From: Streptomyces sp. HUAS CB01
GTDB taxonomy: Bacteria > Actinomycetota > Actinomycetes > Streptomycetales > Streptomycetaceae
Reading direction: 5' to 3'
Assembly: GCF_030406905.1 (NCBI RefSeq)
Contig: NZ_CP129137.1
Span: 2,297,001-2,361,000, forward strand
Length of the DNA stretch: 64,000 nucleotides
The position numbers and the translations under genes were made by a program. Position 1 is the stretch's first letter; each line of letters begins with the position of its first letter. Below, in pieces: positions 1-9,315 of this stretch. The notes below the pieces were generated by a model. It worked only from the letters and a program-made list of their open reading frames with translations. It was not told the DNA's origin and did no database searches.

Positions 1-900
1 GATCGAGAAGCAGTCGTGGAGCTCGATGACGTCGACGTCCTCGATCCCGAGGCCGGACGCCTGGAACGCCCCGTGCGCCGCGGCCCGGGACATGGGCGTG
101 CCGACGACGTCGACGCAGGAACCCGAGGCGAAGGAGTCCGCGGTGTCGGTGGCCATCGCCTGCCCGGCGATCTCGACGGCCTTGTCGTGGAGGCCGTGTT
201 CGACGAGGAACCGCTCGGAGACGACGACGGCCGCGGCGGCCCCGTCGGAGGTGGGCGAGCACTGGAGTCGGGTGAGCGGAGGATGGACCGGCTTGTCGGC
301 GAGGATCTCGTCCACCTCGTACACCTCGCGGAACTGGGCGTACGGGTTGGCCGCCGAGTGCCGGTGGTTCTTGGCGGCGACCGCCGCGAGCTGCCGCTCG
401 GTGGTGCCGTGGCGCTCCATGTGCTCGCGGGCCGCGTTGCCGAAGATCTGGGCGGTGGGCGGTGTCCGGTCGAAGCCGTGGGCGGCGGCCATGATCCCGT
501 AGTGCCGGGCCACGGGTGAAGTGGCGAAGTCCCCGCCGTCCGCTCCCCCGCCGAGCGCTCCCTTCTTCATCTGCTCGAAGCCCAGCGCCAGTACGCAGTC
601 GCTCAGCCCGCCCGAGACGAACTGCCGCGCCATCATCAGGGCGGTGGAGCCGGTGGCGCAGTTGTTGTTGACGTTGTAGACGGGGACGCCGGTGAGGCCG
701 AGTTCGTACACCGCGCACTGCCCGGCCGTGGAGGGCTGGAAGCAGAACCCCACCGGGACCTGCTGGACGAGCTCGTACGGGATGCCGGCGTCGGCGAGGG
801 CCGCGGTGGCGGCCTCCTTCGCCATGTCCGGGTACCGCCAGTCCTTCGACTCGGGCTTCTCGAACTTCGTCATGCCGACGCCGACGATGTAGCTCTTCAC
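1..900 (-). CDS. Ltp-type thiolase / lipid-transfer protein (3' end outside window)
   Basis: The first 300 codons of a thiolase-fold protein of the Ltp (SCP2-thiolase-like) family; the C-terminus lies beyond the window. The GTG start at 900 has a GAAGGAG ribosome site about 8 bases upstream. Visible family marks are the nucleophile region NNNCATGS near residue 87 and the late motif ELHDCFS at the window edge. In actinobacteria such proteins act in the last steps of sterol side-chain beta-oxidation, often as retro-aldolases or thiolases with a DUF35 partner; that role is inferred from family and context. It lies 158 bp downstream of the acyl-CoA dehydrogenase on the same strand, probably in one transcript. 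Confidence 0.85.
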   Translation of the reverse strand, partial: MKSYIVGVGMTKFEKPESKDWRYPDMAKEAATAALADAGIPYELVQQVPVGFCFQPSTAGQCAVYELGLTGVPVYNVNNNCATGSTALMMARQFVSGGLSDCVLALGFEQMKKGALGGGADGGDFATSPVARHYGIMAAAHGFDRTPPTAQIFGNAAREHMERHGTTERQLAAVAAKNHRHSAANPYAQFREVYEVDEILADKPVHPPLTRLQCSPTSDGAAAAVVVSERFLVEHGLHDKAVEIAGQAMATDTADSFASGSCVDVVGTPMSRAAAHGAFQASGLGIEDVDVIELHDCFSI

Positions 901-1000
901 CGGGAGGACTCCTTCGGTCTCGGGGCGATCAGGGGCGGGGCGATCAAGGGCAGGACGACCACGGGCGGGGGGATCGAGGGGGCGGTCGGGGGCGGGGCGA

Positions 1001-1064
1001 CAGTCCCCGGGCTGTCGGTCCCCCGCCTGTCGGTCCCCGGGCTGTCAGTCCCGGGCTGTCAGTC
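1001..1064. repeat. Short GC-rich tandem repeat
   Basis: Four imperfect copies of a 14-20 base unit built on cccgggctgtcagtc lie between the Ltp thiolase and the acyl-CoA dehydrogenase and reach into the last codons of the latter. The bases just before (about 920-1000) are also low-complexity and rich in ggggcgatc. No function is visible. Confidence 0.6.
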
Positions 1065-3284
1065 CCGGGGCAGTCCGAGCAGGCGCTCGGCGACGACGTT
1101 GAGCTGGACCTGGGTGGTGCCGCCCGCGATCGTCAGACAGCGGGACATCAGCACTTCGTGCACGGCCCGTTCGCCCGGCCCCTCGCGCACCGCGCCTTCC
1201 GGGCCCAGCAGTTCGAGAGCCAGTTCGGCGACCTTCTGCCGGTGCACGGTCTGGACGAGTTTGCGCACCGAAGCGCCCGGCCCCGGCTCCATGCCGTCGA
1301 CCTGCAGGAGGGTGGTCCGCAGCCCGATGCAGCCGAGCGCCTGGGCCTCGGCGGCAAGGGCGCCGATCCGGACGCGGCAGGCGTCGTCGAGGCCGTCGCT
1401 CCGTGCGATGAGCTCCTCGAGCCCCGTGCCGAAGGTCAACTGGTCTGCCATGTGCACGCGTTCGTTGCCGAGGGTGTTGCGGGCGACGCGCCAGCCGTCG
1501 TTCACCTCGCCGACGACGGCGTCGGCGGGCAGCACAGCGCCGTCGAACCAGACCTCGTTGAACAGCGCCTCGCCGGTGATCTCCCGCAGCGGCCTGATGT
1601 CGATGCCGGCGGTGGCCTTCATGTCGACGAGGAAGTACGTGAGGCCCTTGTGCCTCGGCGCCTCGGGGTCGGTACGGGCGAGGAGGATGCCGTGGTCGGC
1701 GCTCTGCGCGGCGCTGGTCCACACCTTCTGGCCGGTGATCCGCCAGCGGCCGTCGGGCAGGCGCTCGGCGCGGGTGCGCAGGCTCGCCAGGTCGGAGCCG
1801 GCCGCGGGCTCGCTGAAGAGCTGGCACCAGCGGAGATCGCCGCGCAGGGTCGGCAGCACATAGCGGGCCCGCTGCTCGTCGGTGCCGTGGGCGATGAGGG
1901 ACGGCACCACCCAGGTGGCGATGCCCAGGTCCCCGATGCCGACCCCGGCGGCCCGCAGCTCCTCCTGGACGGCGAGTTGCCGCAGCGGACCGGCGCCGAG
2001 GCCGTACGGGGGAGGGAGGTGCGGAGCGGCGTGGCCGGTGGGGGCGAGTACGCGGCGGGCGGCGGGCGGCTCCAGTCCTCGGGCGGGGGCGATGGCCTCC
2101 CGGGCCTGCGCCTTGAACGACGCCGCCTCCGGCGGGAGTTCGAGGCGCAGTTCGCGGCGTGCGCCGTCGGCGGCGAACCGTACCGCGCGCAGCCGGTGTG
2201 CGTCGCCCGGCCCGAGGAGCTGCCGGGCGACGAGGGCCCGGCGCAGATGGAGGTGGGCGTCGTGTTCCCAGGTGAACCCGATGCCGCCGAGGATCTGGAT
2301 GCAGTCCTTGGCACAGCTGTACGCGGCGTCGAGGGCGGTCGCCGCGGCGAGCGCGGCGGCGAGGCCGGCTCCGGCGCTGGCGCTGGCGCCGGAGCCTCCG
2401 CGGGGGCTCACCTCGAGCCCTCCGCCGACGCCTCGCTCGGCGGCGCGGGCGGCGTCCCAGGTGAGGGCGCGGGCCTGCTCGACGCGGACGAGCATGTCCG
2501 CGCACAGGTGCTTGACGGCCTGGAAGCGCCCGATGGGCCGCCCGAACTGCTCGCGGACCTTCGCGTACTCGGTGGCGGTGTGCAGCGCCCACCCGGCCGT
2601 TCCGCAGGCCTCGGCGGCGAAGAGCACGGCCGCGAGGTCCGCCACGAGCCCGGGTGGGGCGTCGAGGACGCGGTCCGCGGGGACGGTGACCCCGTGCGCG
2701 GCGACCTCGGCGATGGGCCGGGTCGGGTCGGCGCTCTCCTGTACCCGTACGGCGAGGTCCCCGGCGTCCACGGCGAGCAGGACCGGGCCGGGGCTCGCGG
2801 CGAGGACGAGCAGATCCGCATCGGCACCGCCGAGCACCGGCGGCGCGGTGCCGTCGAGGAGGCGGTCTCCCCCGGCGGCGGCCGACACGGTGAGGCCACC
2901 GGCGCCGAGCGCCACGGCGCCGATGCGGCGGCCGTCGGCGAGCGCGGCGGCCAGGTCCGGACGCCCCGCGCGTTCCAGTACGGCGGAGGCGAGCACGTTC
3001 GGCAGGTACGGACCCGGCAGCGCGGCCCGGCCGGCCTCCTCCAGCACGACCGCGAGATCGAGCAGGGTGCCGCCCCCGCCGCCGCACTCCTCCGGCAGAT
3101 GCACGCCGTGCAGGCCCTGTTGGGCGGCCCCGTCCCAGTAGCCGGGCCTGCCCCGGTCCGCGGACCCGGGCGCGTCGAGCAGCTTGCGCACGGCCTCGGG
3201 CGGTACGGCGCGCGCGAGCCAGCGGCGCACGGACTCCGCGAGGGCACGCTGTTCGTGAGTGATCGCGATGCTTCCGCTCCCCAT
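1059..3284 (-). CDS. Two-domain acyl-CoA dehydrogenase, FadE34 type
   Basis: A 741-residue flavoenzyme, about twice the usual acyl-CoA dehydrogenase length. The N-terminal half (to about residue 370) is an acyl-CoA dehydrogenase-like domain. The C-terminal half carries the flavin and substrate region, with FSEPAAGSDLASL and ITGQKVWTSAAQSADHG. This fused layout matches mycobacterial FadE34 (ChsE3), which desaturates a sterol side-chain CoA thioester; the substrate here is inferred. The ATG at 3284 was chosen because the protein then begins MGSGSIAITHEQRAL, like the family. A TTG at 3311 is possible but would place the start inside the operator-like DNA. A KstR-type box and a second palindrome lie directly upstream. 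Confidence 0.85.
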   Translation of the reverse strand: MGSGSIAITHEQRALAESVRRWLARAVPPEAVRKLLDAPGSADRGRPGYWDGAAQQGLHGVHLPEECGGGGGTLLDLAVVLEEAGRAALPGPYLPNVLASAVLERAGRPDLAAALADGRRIGAVALGAGGLTVSAAAGGDRLLDGTAPPVLGGADADLLVLAASPGPVLLAVDAGDLAVRVQESADPTRPIAEVAAHGVTVPADRVLDAPPGLVADLAAVLFAAEACGTAGWALHTATEYAKVREQFGRPIGRFQAVKHLCADMLVRVEQARALTWDAARAAERGVGGGLEVSPRGGSGASASAGAGLAAALAAATALDAAYSCAKDCIQILGGIGFTWEHDAHLHLRRALVARQLLGPGDAHRLRAVRFAADGARRELRLELPPEAASFKAQAREAIAPARGLEPPAARRVLAPTGHAAPHLPPPYGLGAGPLRQLAVQEELRAAGVGIGDLGIATWVVPSLIAHGTDEQRARYVLPTLRGDLRWCQLFSEPAAGSDLASLRTRAERLPDGRWRITGQKVWTSAAQSADHGILLARTDPEAPRHKGLTYFLVDMKATAGIDIRPLREITGEALFNEVWFDGAVLPADAVVGEVNDGWRVARNTLGNERVHMADQLTFGTGLEELIARSDGLDDACRVRIGALAAEAQALGCIGLRTTLLQVDGMEPGPGASVRKLVQTVHRQKVAELALELLGPEGAVREGPGERAVHEVLMSRCLTIAGGTTQVQLNVVAERLLGLPRD

Positions 3285-3296
3285 GGAGCCGGAGAG

Positions 3297-3310
3297 TAGA
3301 ACACGTTCCA
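3297..3310. promoter_or_regulatory. KstR-type operator
   Basis: TAGAACACGTTCCA matches the KstR consensus TnnAACnnGTTnnA at every defined position. It ends 13 bases before the chosen start of the FadE34-type gene, so binding would block initiation. A KstR-like gene is present at 14989-15696. Confidence 0.75.
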
Positions 3311-3312
3311 AT

Positions 3313-3327
3313 CTGACGGAAGGTCAG
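3313..3327. promoter_or_regulatory. Second sterol-gene palindrome, copy 1
   Basis: CTGACGGAAGGTCAG is a 15-bp inverted repeat two bases from the KstR box. Similar 15-mers lie before the F420-type oxidoreductase, the aldehyde dehydrogenase and cyp125. It is probably an operator for a regulator not found in this window. Confidence 0.5.
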
Positions 3328-3487
3328 GTGCCGGACGGAATCGGCGCGCGGCCGGAGGACGTCACGCGGCGGCCGGTGCGGATTCCGCCGGACCGGGACG
3401 TGGTCGGCAGGGTTGAGCTGGGTCATCTGCCGGTCCGTGAGGCCCCGGTACCGCTCGCACAGCCGGCGTGACCGCTTCCCGGCCCTG

Positions 3488-3688
3488 TCACCGGAGTACT
3501 GCGGCGAGAGCCGCGGTCACGACGGCGATGAGCGTCAGGGAGGAGGCGAACGCGGTCGCAGCCCGCAGGATCGCGGCCGGATGCGCAGCCCCGTCCAGGC
3601 GGGCGAGCTTGCCCGCTCCGACGGCGACCAGAACGGCGAGGAGGAGGGCCACGGCGGCGGCGAGCAGGACGGTGGCGGGACCCGACAC
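3488..3688 (-). CDS. Small two-helix membrane protein
   Basis: A 66-residue peptide with two hydrophobic segments (about 3-25 and 42-64) separated by a short charged loop, so probably a hairpin in the membrane. The GTG start has AGGAG five bases upstream. It begins 25 bp after the stop of the helix-turn-helix gene on the same strand and is likely co-transcribed with it. No family is recognised; a role as membrane partner of the regulator is only a guess from adjacency. Confidence 0.6.
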   Translation of the reverse strand: MSGPATVLLAAAVALLLAVLVAVGAGKLARLDGAAHPAAILRAATAFASSLTLIAVVTAALAAVLR

Positions 3689-3712
3689 GACGGCTCCTGA
3701 TGCGTTGGGGTT

Positions 3713-4228
3713 TCAGGCTGATGCGTCGAAGATCCCGGAAGCGGTGTTCAGCGGGGTTCGGGCGGTCGAAGAAGAACACCGGCGAACAGGCGCCAAAACC
3801 GACGGCGCCCAAGGAGCGGCAGGGGTCAGAGGTACGGCGGGAAGTGGTCGGACAGCCGGCTCTCGAACTCCGGGCCGCGTCGCGTCCAGCACGGCCGGTG
3901 CGTTGCCGCCCGGGCGGGCGAGGGCCCGGAGCCGGAGGAGCGGGTCCGCCGGCGCCCTCAGAGCATGCGCCAAGGAGACGAGCGTGGCTTCGCTCGGTAC
4001 GGTCGCCCCGTTGAGTGCCTGGCTCGTCGTGGTGCGACCGAGCCGGGCGCGCCGGGCAAGTCCTCCTACGCTGAAGCCCCGTTCCACCCGCAGTCGCCGC
4101 AGCAGGCGCTTCAGGTCCTCCAGCTCCTCTCCGGAAGCCGGTTGCCGCCCTCCCCCCGTCGAAGGGGCCACACCGGCCGGTTCCGCGGTCCCGGCCTCGC
4201 CGGAGAGCACGGCCTGGTCCGTCTCCAT
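3713..4228 (-). CDS. Helix-turn-helix (XRE-like) protein
   Basis: A 171-residue protein. Residues about 30-95 read as an XRE-type DNA-binding fold: LKRLLRRLRVERGFSVGGLA, then a turn and RTTTSQALNGATVPS as recognition helix, then LVSLAHAL. The tail is Pro/Ala-rich and probably disordered. The ATG at 4228 is preceded only by a weak GGAC repeat. Streptomyces has many such proteins with an N-terminal helix-turn-helix followed by unrelated tails. The small membrane protein follows directly. Target genes are unknown. Confidence 0.65.
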   Translation of the reverse strand: METDQAVLSGEAGTAEPAGVAPSTGGGRQPASGEELEDLKRLLRRLRVERGFSVGGLARRARLGRTTTSQALNGATVPSEATLVSLAHALRAPADPLLRLRALARPGGNAPAVLDATRPGVREPAVRPLPAVPLTPAAPWAPSVLAPVRRCSSSTARTPLNTASGIFDASA

Positions 4229-4352
4229 GTCCGTCCGTCCGTCCACACCGACAGCCTGCACGACGGAGCCCGCCGCCGGGGGCCGATGCGCACGCCCGGC
4301 GGAGAATCGCGCGGAGCCGGACGCGGACCCGACAGCCCACCGGCCGGGCGGC

Positions 4353-4366
4353 AACGCGGTCGCGTT
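4353..4366. promoter_or_regulatory. Palindrome upstream of the helix-turn-helix gene
   Basis: AACGCGGTCGCGTT is a perfect inverted repeat about 125 bp upstream of the helix-turn-helix gene start, in the otherwise empty 4229-4506 interval. It may be an operator, but nothing else supports this. Confidence 0.3.
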
Positions 4367-4506
4367 CCCGGTGGGCGGAGCAGCGCGGGCGGGCCCGGAG
4401 CCGTCCCGGCGGGGCCCACGGGCGCGCCGGTGCGAGCGGCGCCACCGGCACGGCGGCCCCACCGCTGCCGAGAGGGCCGGAGACGGCCGGAGAGGGCACG
4501 CGGGTT

Positions 4507-4788
4507 TCAGACGGGGAACGAGAACGCCCGGCCGCCACCCTCCTTGACCGCCTCCACCGCCGCCTGGTGCACGGCCCGGCCCGCGTCCTCGTCGTCGGCG
4601 GGTACGGGGCTGCCCTGCACCGCGTACCAGTCGGTCGCCCCGGTGTGCTGCACGGTCACCTGCGCCAGGCCGTCGATCCACGTGGTGTGCACGGTCACGT
4701 CTCCCGTGATCGGACCACCCTCCGTGGTCATGACCCCGCCGGTGCCGGCGATGATCCCCTGAGTGGTCCACGTCGCCCAGGTGTCCAT
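4507..4788 (-). CDS. Conserved small protein of unknown function
   Basis: A 93-residue protein beginning MDTWATWTTQGIIAG. The ATG at 4788 was chosen because GCGGAGG lies just upstream; an upstream start at 4875 would add a Cys/His-rich stretch of doubtful reality. It shows alternating beta-type segments (DVTVHTTWIDGLAQVTVQHT) and an acidic stretch PADDEDAG, with no signal peptide or membrane helix. I do not recognise the family. It follows the truncated permease on the same strand after a 121-bp gap. Confidence 0.6.
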   Translation of the reverse strand: MDTWATWTTQGIIAGTGGVMTTEGGPITGDVTVHTTWIDGLAQVTVQHTGATDWYAVQGSPVPADDEDAGRAVHQAAVEAVKEGGGRAFSFPV

Positions 4789-4909
4789 GGCGCCTCCGCA
4801 GCAGTCGTCGTCCCGGGCGATCGCCGGGCAGCTCTCGTGCGTCTGTCCATCGTGTCCCCAATCCGGCCGGAGCACCCGTCGGCGCCCGGTCGCCGTCCGC
4901 GGGGCCCGT

Positions 4910-5365
4910 TCAGCCGGCCGGGGCGCCGCCCGTGGCGCGGAGCGGCGCGCGCCCTCCCGTACGCAGGAAGCGCGCCACGATCACGACCGGTCCGCCCACG
5001 AACTCGGCCGCGGTGAACTGCCGGCCCAGGAGCAGCGCCAGGATCACACCGAGCTCCACGACGAGATTGGTCGAGGCGATCTCGAAGGCCATGGCGGCGG
5101 TGAGGTTCGCGCCCTTGCGGAACAGCGACCGCGCCAGCGCGACGGCGGCGTACGAGCACGACGACGAGGCCGCGCCGAGTCCGGCCGCCACCGACAGGCT
5201 GCGGGGGCCGTCGTCGCCCGGCAGCGAGACCGCGGTGGCCCTCCGGACGACCGCCTGCACGACGGCGGACAGCGCGAAGCCCGGGATCACGGCCCACAGG
5301 ATCTCCCAGGCCGTGGATCCGGCGAGGGACAGGGCGTGCAGTACGGCGTGGAGCACGGCATCCAT
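4910..5365 (-). CDS. Half-length permease, YraQ/DUF318 family
   Basis: A 151-residue membrane protein that matches only the first half of the YraQ/ArsP-like permease family, whose members usually exceed 300 residues. The family core is plain: SSSCSYAAVALARSLFRKG followed by LTAAMAFEIASTNLVVELG. About four hydrophobic segments are present and the reading frame then ends in a Gly/Arg/Ala tail. No second half can be found in the 121 bp before the next gene. It could be a decayed permease or a half-size protein that works as a dimer. Full-length relatives move metalloid or organic solutes, but no substrate can be inferred here. Confidence 0.65.
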   Translation of the reverse strand: MDAVLHAVLHALSLAGSTAWEILWAVIPGFALSAVVQAVVRRATAVSLPGDDGPRSLSVAAGLGAASSSCSYAAVALARSLFRKGANLTAAMAFEIASTNLVVELGVILALLLGRQFTAAEFVGGPVVIVARFLRTGGRAPLRATGGAPAG

Positions 5366-5467
5366 GCCGGTCAGCCTGGCGGCACGGGCGGTCGGTGCGG
5401 CGCGCTGACCCGTCGGCGGGGCGCGCCCCGCCCGGACGGCGGCCCGCCCGGGCCCCCTACGATGTGA

Positions 5468-6190
<723 letters not shown>

Positions 6191-6223
6191 GGTACCGCAC
6201 CCGTCATCCCCTAGCATCGCGAC

Positions 6224-7195
6224 GTGCCGTACGACCTGAACCAGCCGCCATCCGGCCAGCACCGGCCCCGCCGTCTCCCGCCCCTGGCCCGGGGCGGGGC
6301 GTTCCTCACGATCGCCGCGCTGACGGCGGTGACGCTCTCCGGGTGCGGCGGTTCGAGCGGCCCCGGCGCCGCCCCCGTACCCGGCGGGCCGGAGGCGACG
6401 GGAGCCACGGCGTCCGCGGCTCCGTCCGCTTCCGCCCCCACGGCCGGCGGCCCCAGGACACCCGGGGAGTCGGGCACTCCGGGGACACCGTCGGACGCCA
6501 AGCCCTCCACTCCCGCCAGGGGCCCGCTCGCCGGGAAGGTCGTCGTGATCGACCCGGGGCACAACCCGGGGAACTTCCGCCACGCCCGCGAGATCAACCG
6601 GCTCGTGGACATCGGGACGAACCGTAAGGAGTGCGACACCACGGGCACGGCCACCAACGACGGTTACACCGAGGCCGCATTCACCCTCGATGTTTCACAC
6701 CGTCTTCGCACCCTGCTGGAGAAGCAGGGCGCAACGGTGCGATTCACCCAGGACGACGACCGGCCGTTCGGTCCCTGCGTGGACGAGCGGGCCCGGATCG
6801 GCAACGAGGCCGCCGCCGACGCCGCGGTCTCGATCCACGCCGACGGCTCGGGCAGCGGCAACCGCGGCTTCCATGTGATCCACCCCGCCCTGGTCGAGCG
6901 CGGCGCCGCCGACACCAAGGCAATCGTCGGCCCGTCCCGGGAACTGGCCGAGCGCATCGCCGGGAAGTTCGTGCGGGCCACGGGCAGCGCACCCTCCAAC
7001 TACGTGGGCGGCGGCACCGGGTTGGACGAGCGCGGGGACCTCGGGGGACTGAATCTGTCGACCGTTCCCAAGGTGTTCATCGAATGCGGGAACATGCGTG
7101 ACGCGAAGGACGCGGCCCTGCTGACGAGTTCGCAGTGGCGTCAGAAGGCGGCGCAGGGGATCGCCGAAGGCATCGGCAGCTACCTGCTGGGGTAG
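6224..7195 (+). CDS. N-acetylmuramoyl-L-alanine amidase, Amidase_3 family, exported
   Basis: A 323-residue cell-wall hydrolase cleaving the MurNAc-L-Ala bond of peptidoglycan. The N-terminus has an Arg-rich start, a hydrophobic stretch and TLSGCGGSS, a plausible lipobox, so it is probably a lipoprotein. A Pro/Ser/Thr/Gly linker (about 45-100) precedes the catalytic domain. The zinc ligands and catalytic Glu are visible in VVIDPGHNPG, YTEAAFTLD, AVSIHADGSG and KVFIECGNM. The start is GTG at 6224. It stands after the methyltransferase on the same strand. Confidence 0.88.
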   Translation: MPYDLNQPPSGQHRPRRLPPLARGGAFLTIAALTAVTLSGCGGSSGPGAAPVPGGPEATGATASAAPSASAPTAGGPRTPGESGTPGTPSDAKPSTPARGPLAGKVVVIDPGHNPGNFRHAREINRLVDIGTNRKECDTTGTATNDGYTEAAFTLDVSHRLRTLLEKQGATVRFTQDDDRPFGPCVDERARIGNEAAADAAVSIHADGSGSGNRGFHVIHPALVERGAADTKAIVGPSRELAERIAGKFVRATGSAPSNYVGGGTGLDERGDLGGLNLSTVPKVFIECGNMRDAKDAALLTSSQWRQKAAQGIAEGIGSYLLG

Positions 7196-7387
7196 ACCGG
7201 GCATCGGACCTACCGGCCGGGGCGGACGGGACGGGCGATAGATTCGTCTCCGCCGGGGACGGGGGCCGCACACCGGCTTCCACCGGCACCCGTACGATGG
7301 GGCCACCCCCGAGCTTCCGCGCCGTGCACCGCCGACCGGCGGCACCGACGACCGCCACGACGAGACGCAACCGACTAAGGACTACAC

Positions 7388-8182
7388 GTGAACATCCGCT
7401 CCCTCACTCGAGGCGATGGCGTGGTGATCGGAGCAGCGGTGGTGCTGTTCATCGCCTCGTTCCTCGACTTCGTCAGCGTCGACTGCCCGCGCGGCATCGA
7501 CTGCTCCTCGGCGGACCTGCCGAACGCCTGGGACTCGCTGGGCACGGTGATGTCCATCTACCTCGCCGGGATCATCGCCGCGGGGCTGATCATCGTCGGC
7601 CGCGCCATGCCGGGGCGCAAGGTCCTCGGCCTGGACATCGCGCAGTTCGGCGTCGCCCTGAGCGTCTTCGCCCTCTGGACCATGTTCTGGACGATCATCG
7701 ACATCACGGGCGACGCGGGCGCCGGCGCGATCCTCGGCCTGCTCGGCACCCTGCTGCTGGCCGCGGGCGCGATCGCCACTCCGCTCGTCCCCGCCCTCAA
7801 GGCCCCCCTGGTCGGCGCGCCCAAGCCGCAGACCCCGCAGCCCTACGGCGCCCAGCCGCAGGGCGGTTACGGCTACCCCGGCGCCCAGCAGCAGCCCTAC
7901 GGCGGCCAGCCCGGGCAGCAGCAGCCGTACGGGGGCCAGCAGCCCGGCCCCGCGCAGGGGCAGCCGCAGGGCGGCCCGGCCCCGGAGTTCTCGCCGTTCT
8001 GGTTCGCGGTGCCGGTGGCCCGGCCGCTGTACGCGGAGGACGGCTCCCCGACGCCGATCGCCGAACTGGCGCCCGGCACCTGGTACCTCGCGGTCGACCA
8101 GCGCGGCCCCGCCCTGGTGGCGCAGACGCAGGACGGCCGGCGCGGCGTCCTGCAGGACACCACGGGCATCCAGCGCGGCTGA
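7388..8182 (+). CDS. Four-helix membrane protein with Gln/Pro/Gly-rich linker (DUF5336-like)
   Basis: A 264-residue protein with about four transmembrane helices in residues 12-140, then a low-complexity linker (about 150-205) of repeated PYG, GQQQ and QPQGG units, then a C-terminal soluble segment with ELAPGTWYLAVDQRG. The layout resembles the DUF5336 proteins common in Streptomyces. Two Cys (VDCPRGIDCSS) lie in the first external loop and may form a disulfide. The function is unknown. A terminator follows directly. Confidence 0.7.
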   Translation: MNIRSLTRGDGVVIGAAVVLFIASFLDFVSVDCPRGIDCSSADLPNAWDSLGTVMSIYLAGIIAAGLIIVGRAMPGRKVLGLDIAQFGVALSVFALWTMFWTIIDITGDAGAGAILGLLGTLLLAAGAIATPLVPALKAPLVGAPKPQTPQPYGAQPQGGYGYPGAQQQPYGGQPGQQQPYGGQQPGPAQGQPQGGPAPEFSPFWFAVPVARPLYAEDGSPTPIAELAPGTWYLAVDQRGPALVAQTQDGRRGVLQDTTGIQRG

Positions 8183-8208
8183 CCCCGTCCCGCCCGGCGC
8201 ACAGCGCG

Positions 8209-8234
8209 GCCCCTCGCCCTTCCGGGCGGGGGGC
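8209..8234 (+). terminator. Hairpin terminator
   Basis: GCCCCTCGCCC and GGGCGGGGGGC pair over 11 bp around a ttcc loop, 26 bases after the membrane protein stop. It has no U-run, as is usual in Streptomyces. Confidence 0.65.
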
Positions 8235-8265
8235 TGTTGCCGTACAGTCGCCCCTGCACAGCGAA

Positions 8266-8280
8266 CTGACGGAGCGTCAG
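8266..8280. promoter_or_regulatory. Second sterol-gene palindrome, copy 2
   Basis: CTGACGGAGCGTCAG is a perfect 6-3-6 inverted repeat 24 bases before the start of the F420-type oxidoreductase. It is the best-formed of the four similar 15-mers in this window and probably an operator overlapping the promoter. Confidence 0.6.
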
Positions 8281-8304
8281 AACGCCGGAGAGGGGGCTGG
8301 GGTC

Positions 8305-9315
8305 ATGCGGCTCGGACTCGCACTCGGCTACTGGGGGCGCGGTCCTGACCCCGCGCAGACCGAACTCGCCGTGGAGGCGGAGCGACTCGGCTACGACTCC
8401 GTGTGGACGGCGGAGGCATGGGGCTCGGACGCGTTCACGCCGCTCACCTGGATCGCCGCGCGCACGAAGCGGATCCGGCTCGGCACGGCGGTGGCGCAGA
8501 TGGCGGCCCGTACGCCCACCGCCACCGCCATGCACGCGCTCACGCTCGACCATCTCTCGGGCGGGCGGATGCTCCTGGGCCTCGGCCTGTCGGGGCCGCA
8601 GGTCGTCGAGGGCTGGTACGGGCGCCCGTTCCCGAGGAGCCCGCTGACGGCGACGCGGGAGTACGTGGACGTCATCCGTCAGGTCCTGCGCCGCGAGGGG
8701 CCCGTGGAACTCGACGGCCGCTTCCATATGCTCCCGTACACCGGGGAGGACGGCACCGGCCTCGGCAAGGCGCTCAAGCCCATCACCCACCCTCTGCGCG
8801 CCGGACTGCCGGTGCTGCTGGGCGCCGAGGGGCCGAAGAACATCGCCCAGACGACCCGGATCGCGGACGGCTGGCTGCCGCTGTACTGGTCGCCGCTGCG
8901 GACGGACGTCCACGAGGCGTCGCTCACGGGCCTTCCGCCGGGATTCATGATCGCGCCGATGGCCCGCGCCCACGTCTGCGACGACGTCGCCGAGGGGCTG
9001 CTTCCGGTCAAGGCGATGCTGGGCTTCTACATCGGCGGCATGGGCCACGCCGCGCGCAACTTCCACGCCGATCTGATGGCGCGCATGGGCTACGAGCCGG
9101 AGGCCCGGCACATCCAGCGGCTGTTCGCCGAGGGCCGTCGCGAGGAGGCGGTGCTCGCCGTCCCCGACTCCTTCGCCGACGAGATCTCGCTCGTCGGGCC
9201 GCGGGAACGCATCGCCGAACGGCTGGAGTCATGGCGCAAGGGCCCGGTCACCGACCTGCTCGTGACCGCGCCGGACCCCCGCACCCTGAGGGTCCTGGCG
9301 GAGCTGAACGGCTAG
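8305..9315 (+). CDS. LLM-class F420-dependent oxidoreductase
   Basis: A 336-residue luciferase-like TIM-barrel protein. It starts MRLGLALGYWGRG and carries family blocks LGYDSVWTAEAWG, RIRLGTAVAQMAARTP and LDHLSGGRMLLGLGLSGPQ. Such enzymes use reduced or oxidised F420 as hydride carrier. Mycobacterial sterol regulons contain related F420 enzymes, which, with the shared 15-bp palindrome upstream, suggests a step in sterol or acyl-CoA catabolism; the substrate is unknown. The ATG at 8305 has GGAGAGGGGG upstream. It stands alone, with a 405-bp gene-free stretch after it. Confidence 0.85.
   Translation: MRLGLALGYWGRGPDPAQTELAVEAERLGYDSVWTAEAWGSDAFTPLTWIAARTKRIRLGTAVAQMAARTPTATAMHALTLDHLSGGRMLLGLGLSGPQVVEGWYGRPFPRSPLTATREYVDVIRQVLRREGPVELDGRFHMLPYTGEDGTGLGKALKPITHPLRAGLPVLLGAEGPKNIAQTTRIADGWLPLYWSPLRTDVHEASLTGLPPGFMIAPMARAHVCDDVAEGLLPVKAMLGFYIGGMGHAARNFHADLMARMGYEPEARHIQRLFAEGRREEAVLAVPDSFADEISLVGPRERIAERLESWRKGPVTDLLVTAPDPRTLRVLAELNG

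Noticed and set aside
1158..3299. 713-codon open frame on the plus strand opposite the acyl-CoA dehydrogenase
   Set aside because: Shadow frame: Gly/Glu/Arg-rich composition and no motif, while the opposite strand encodes a clear enzyme.
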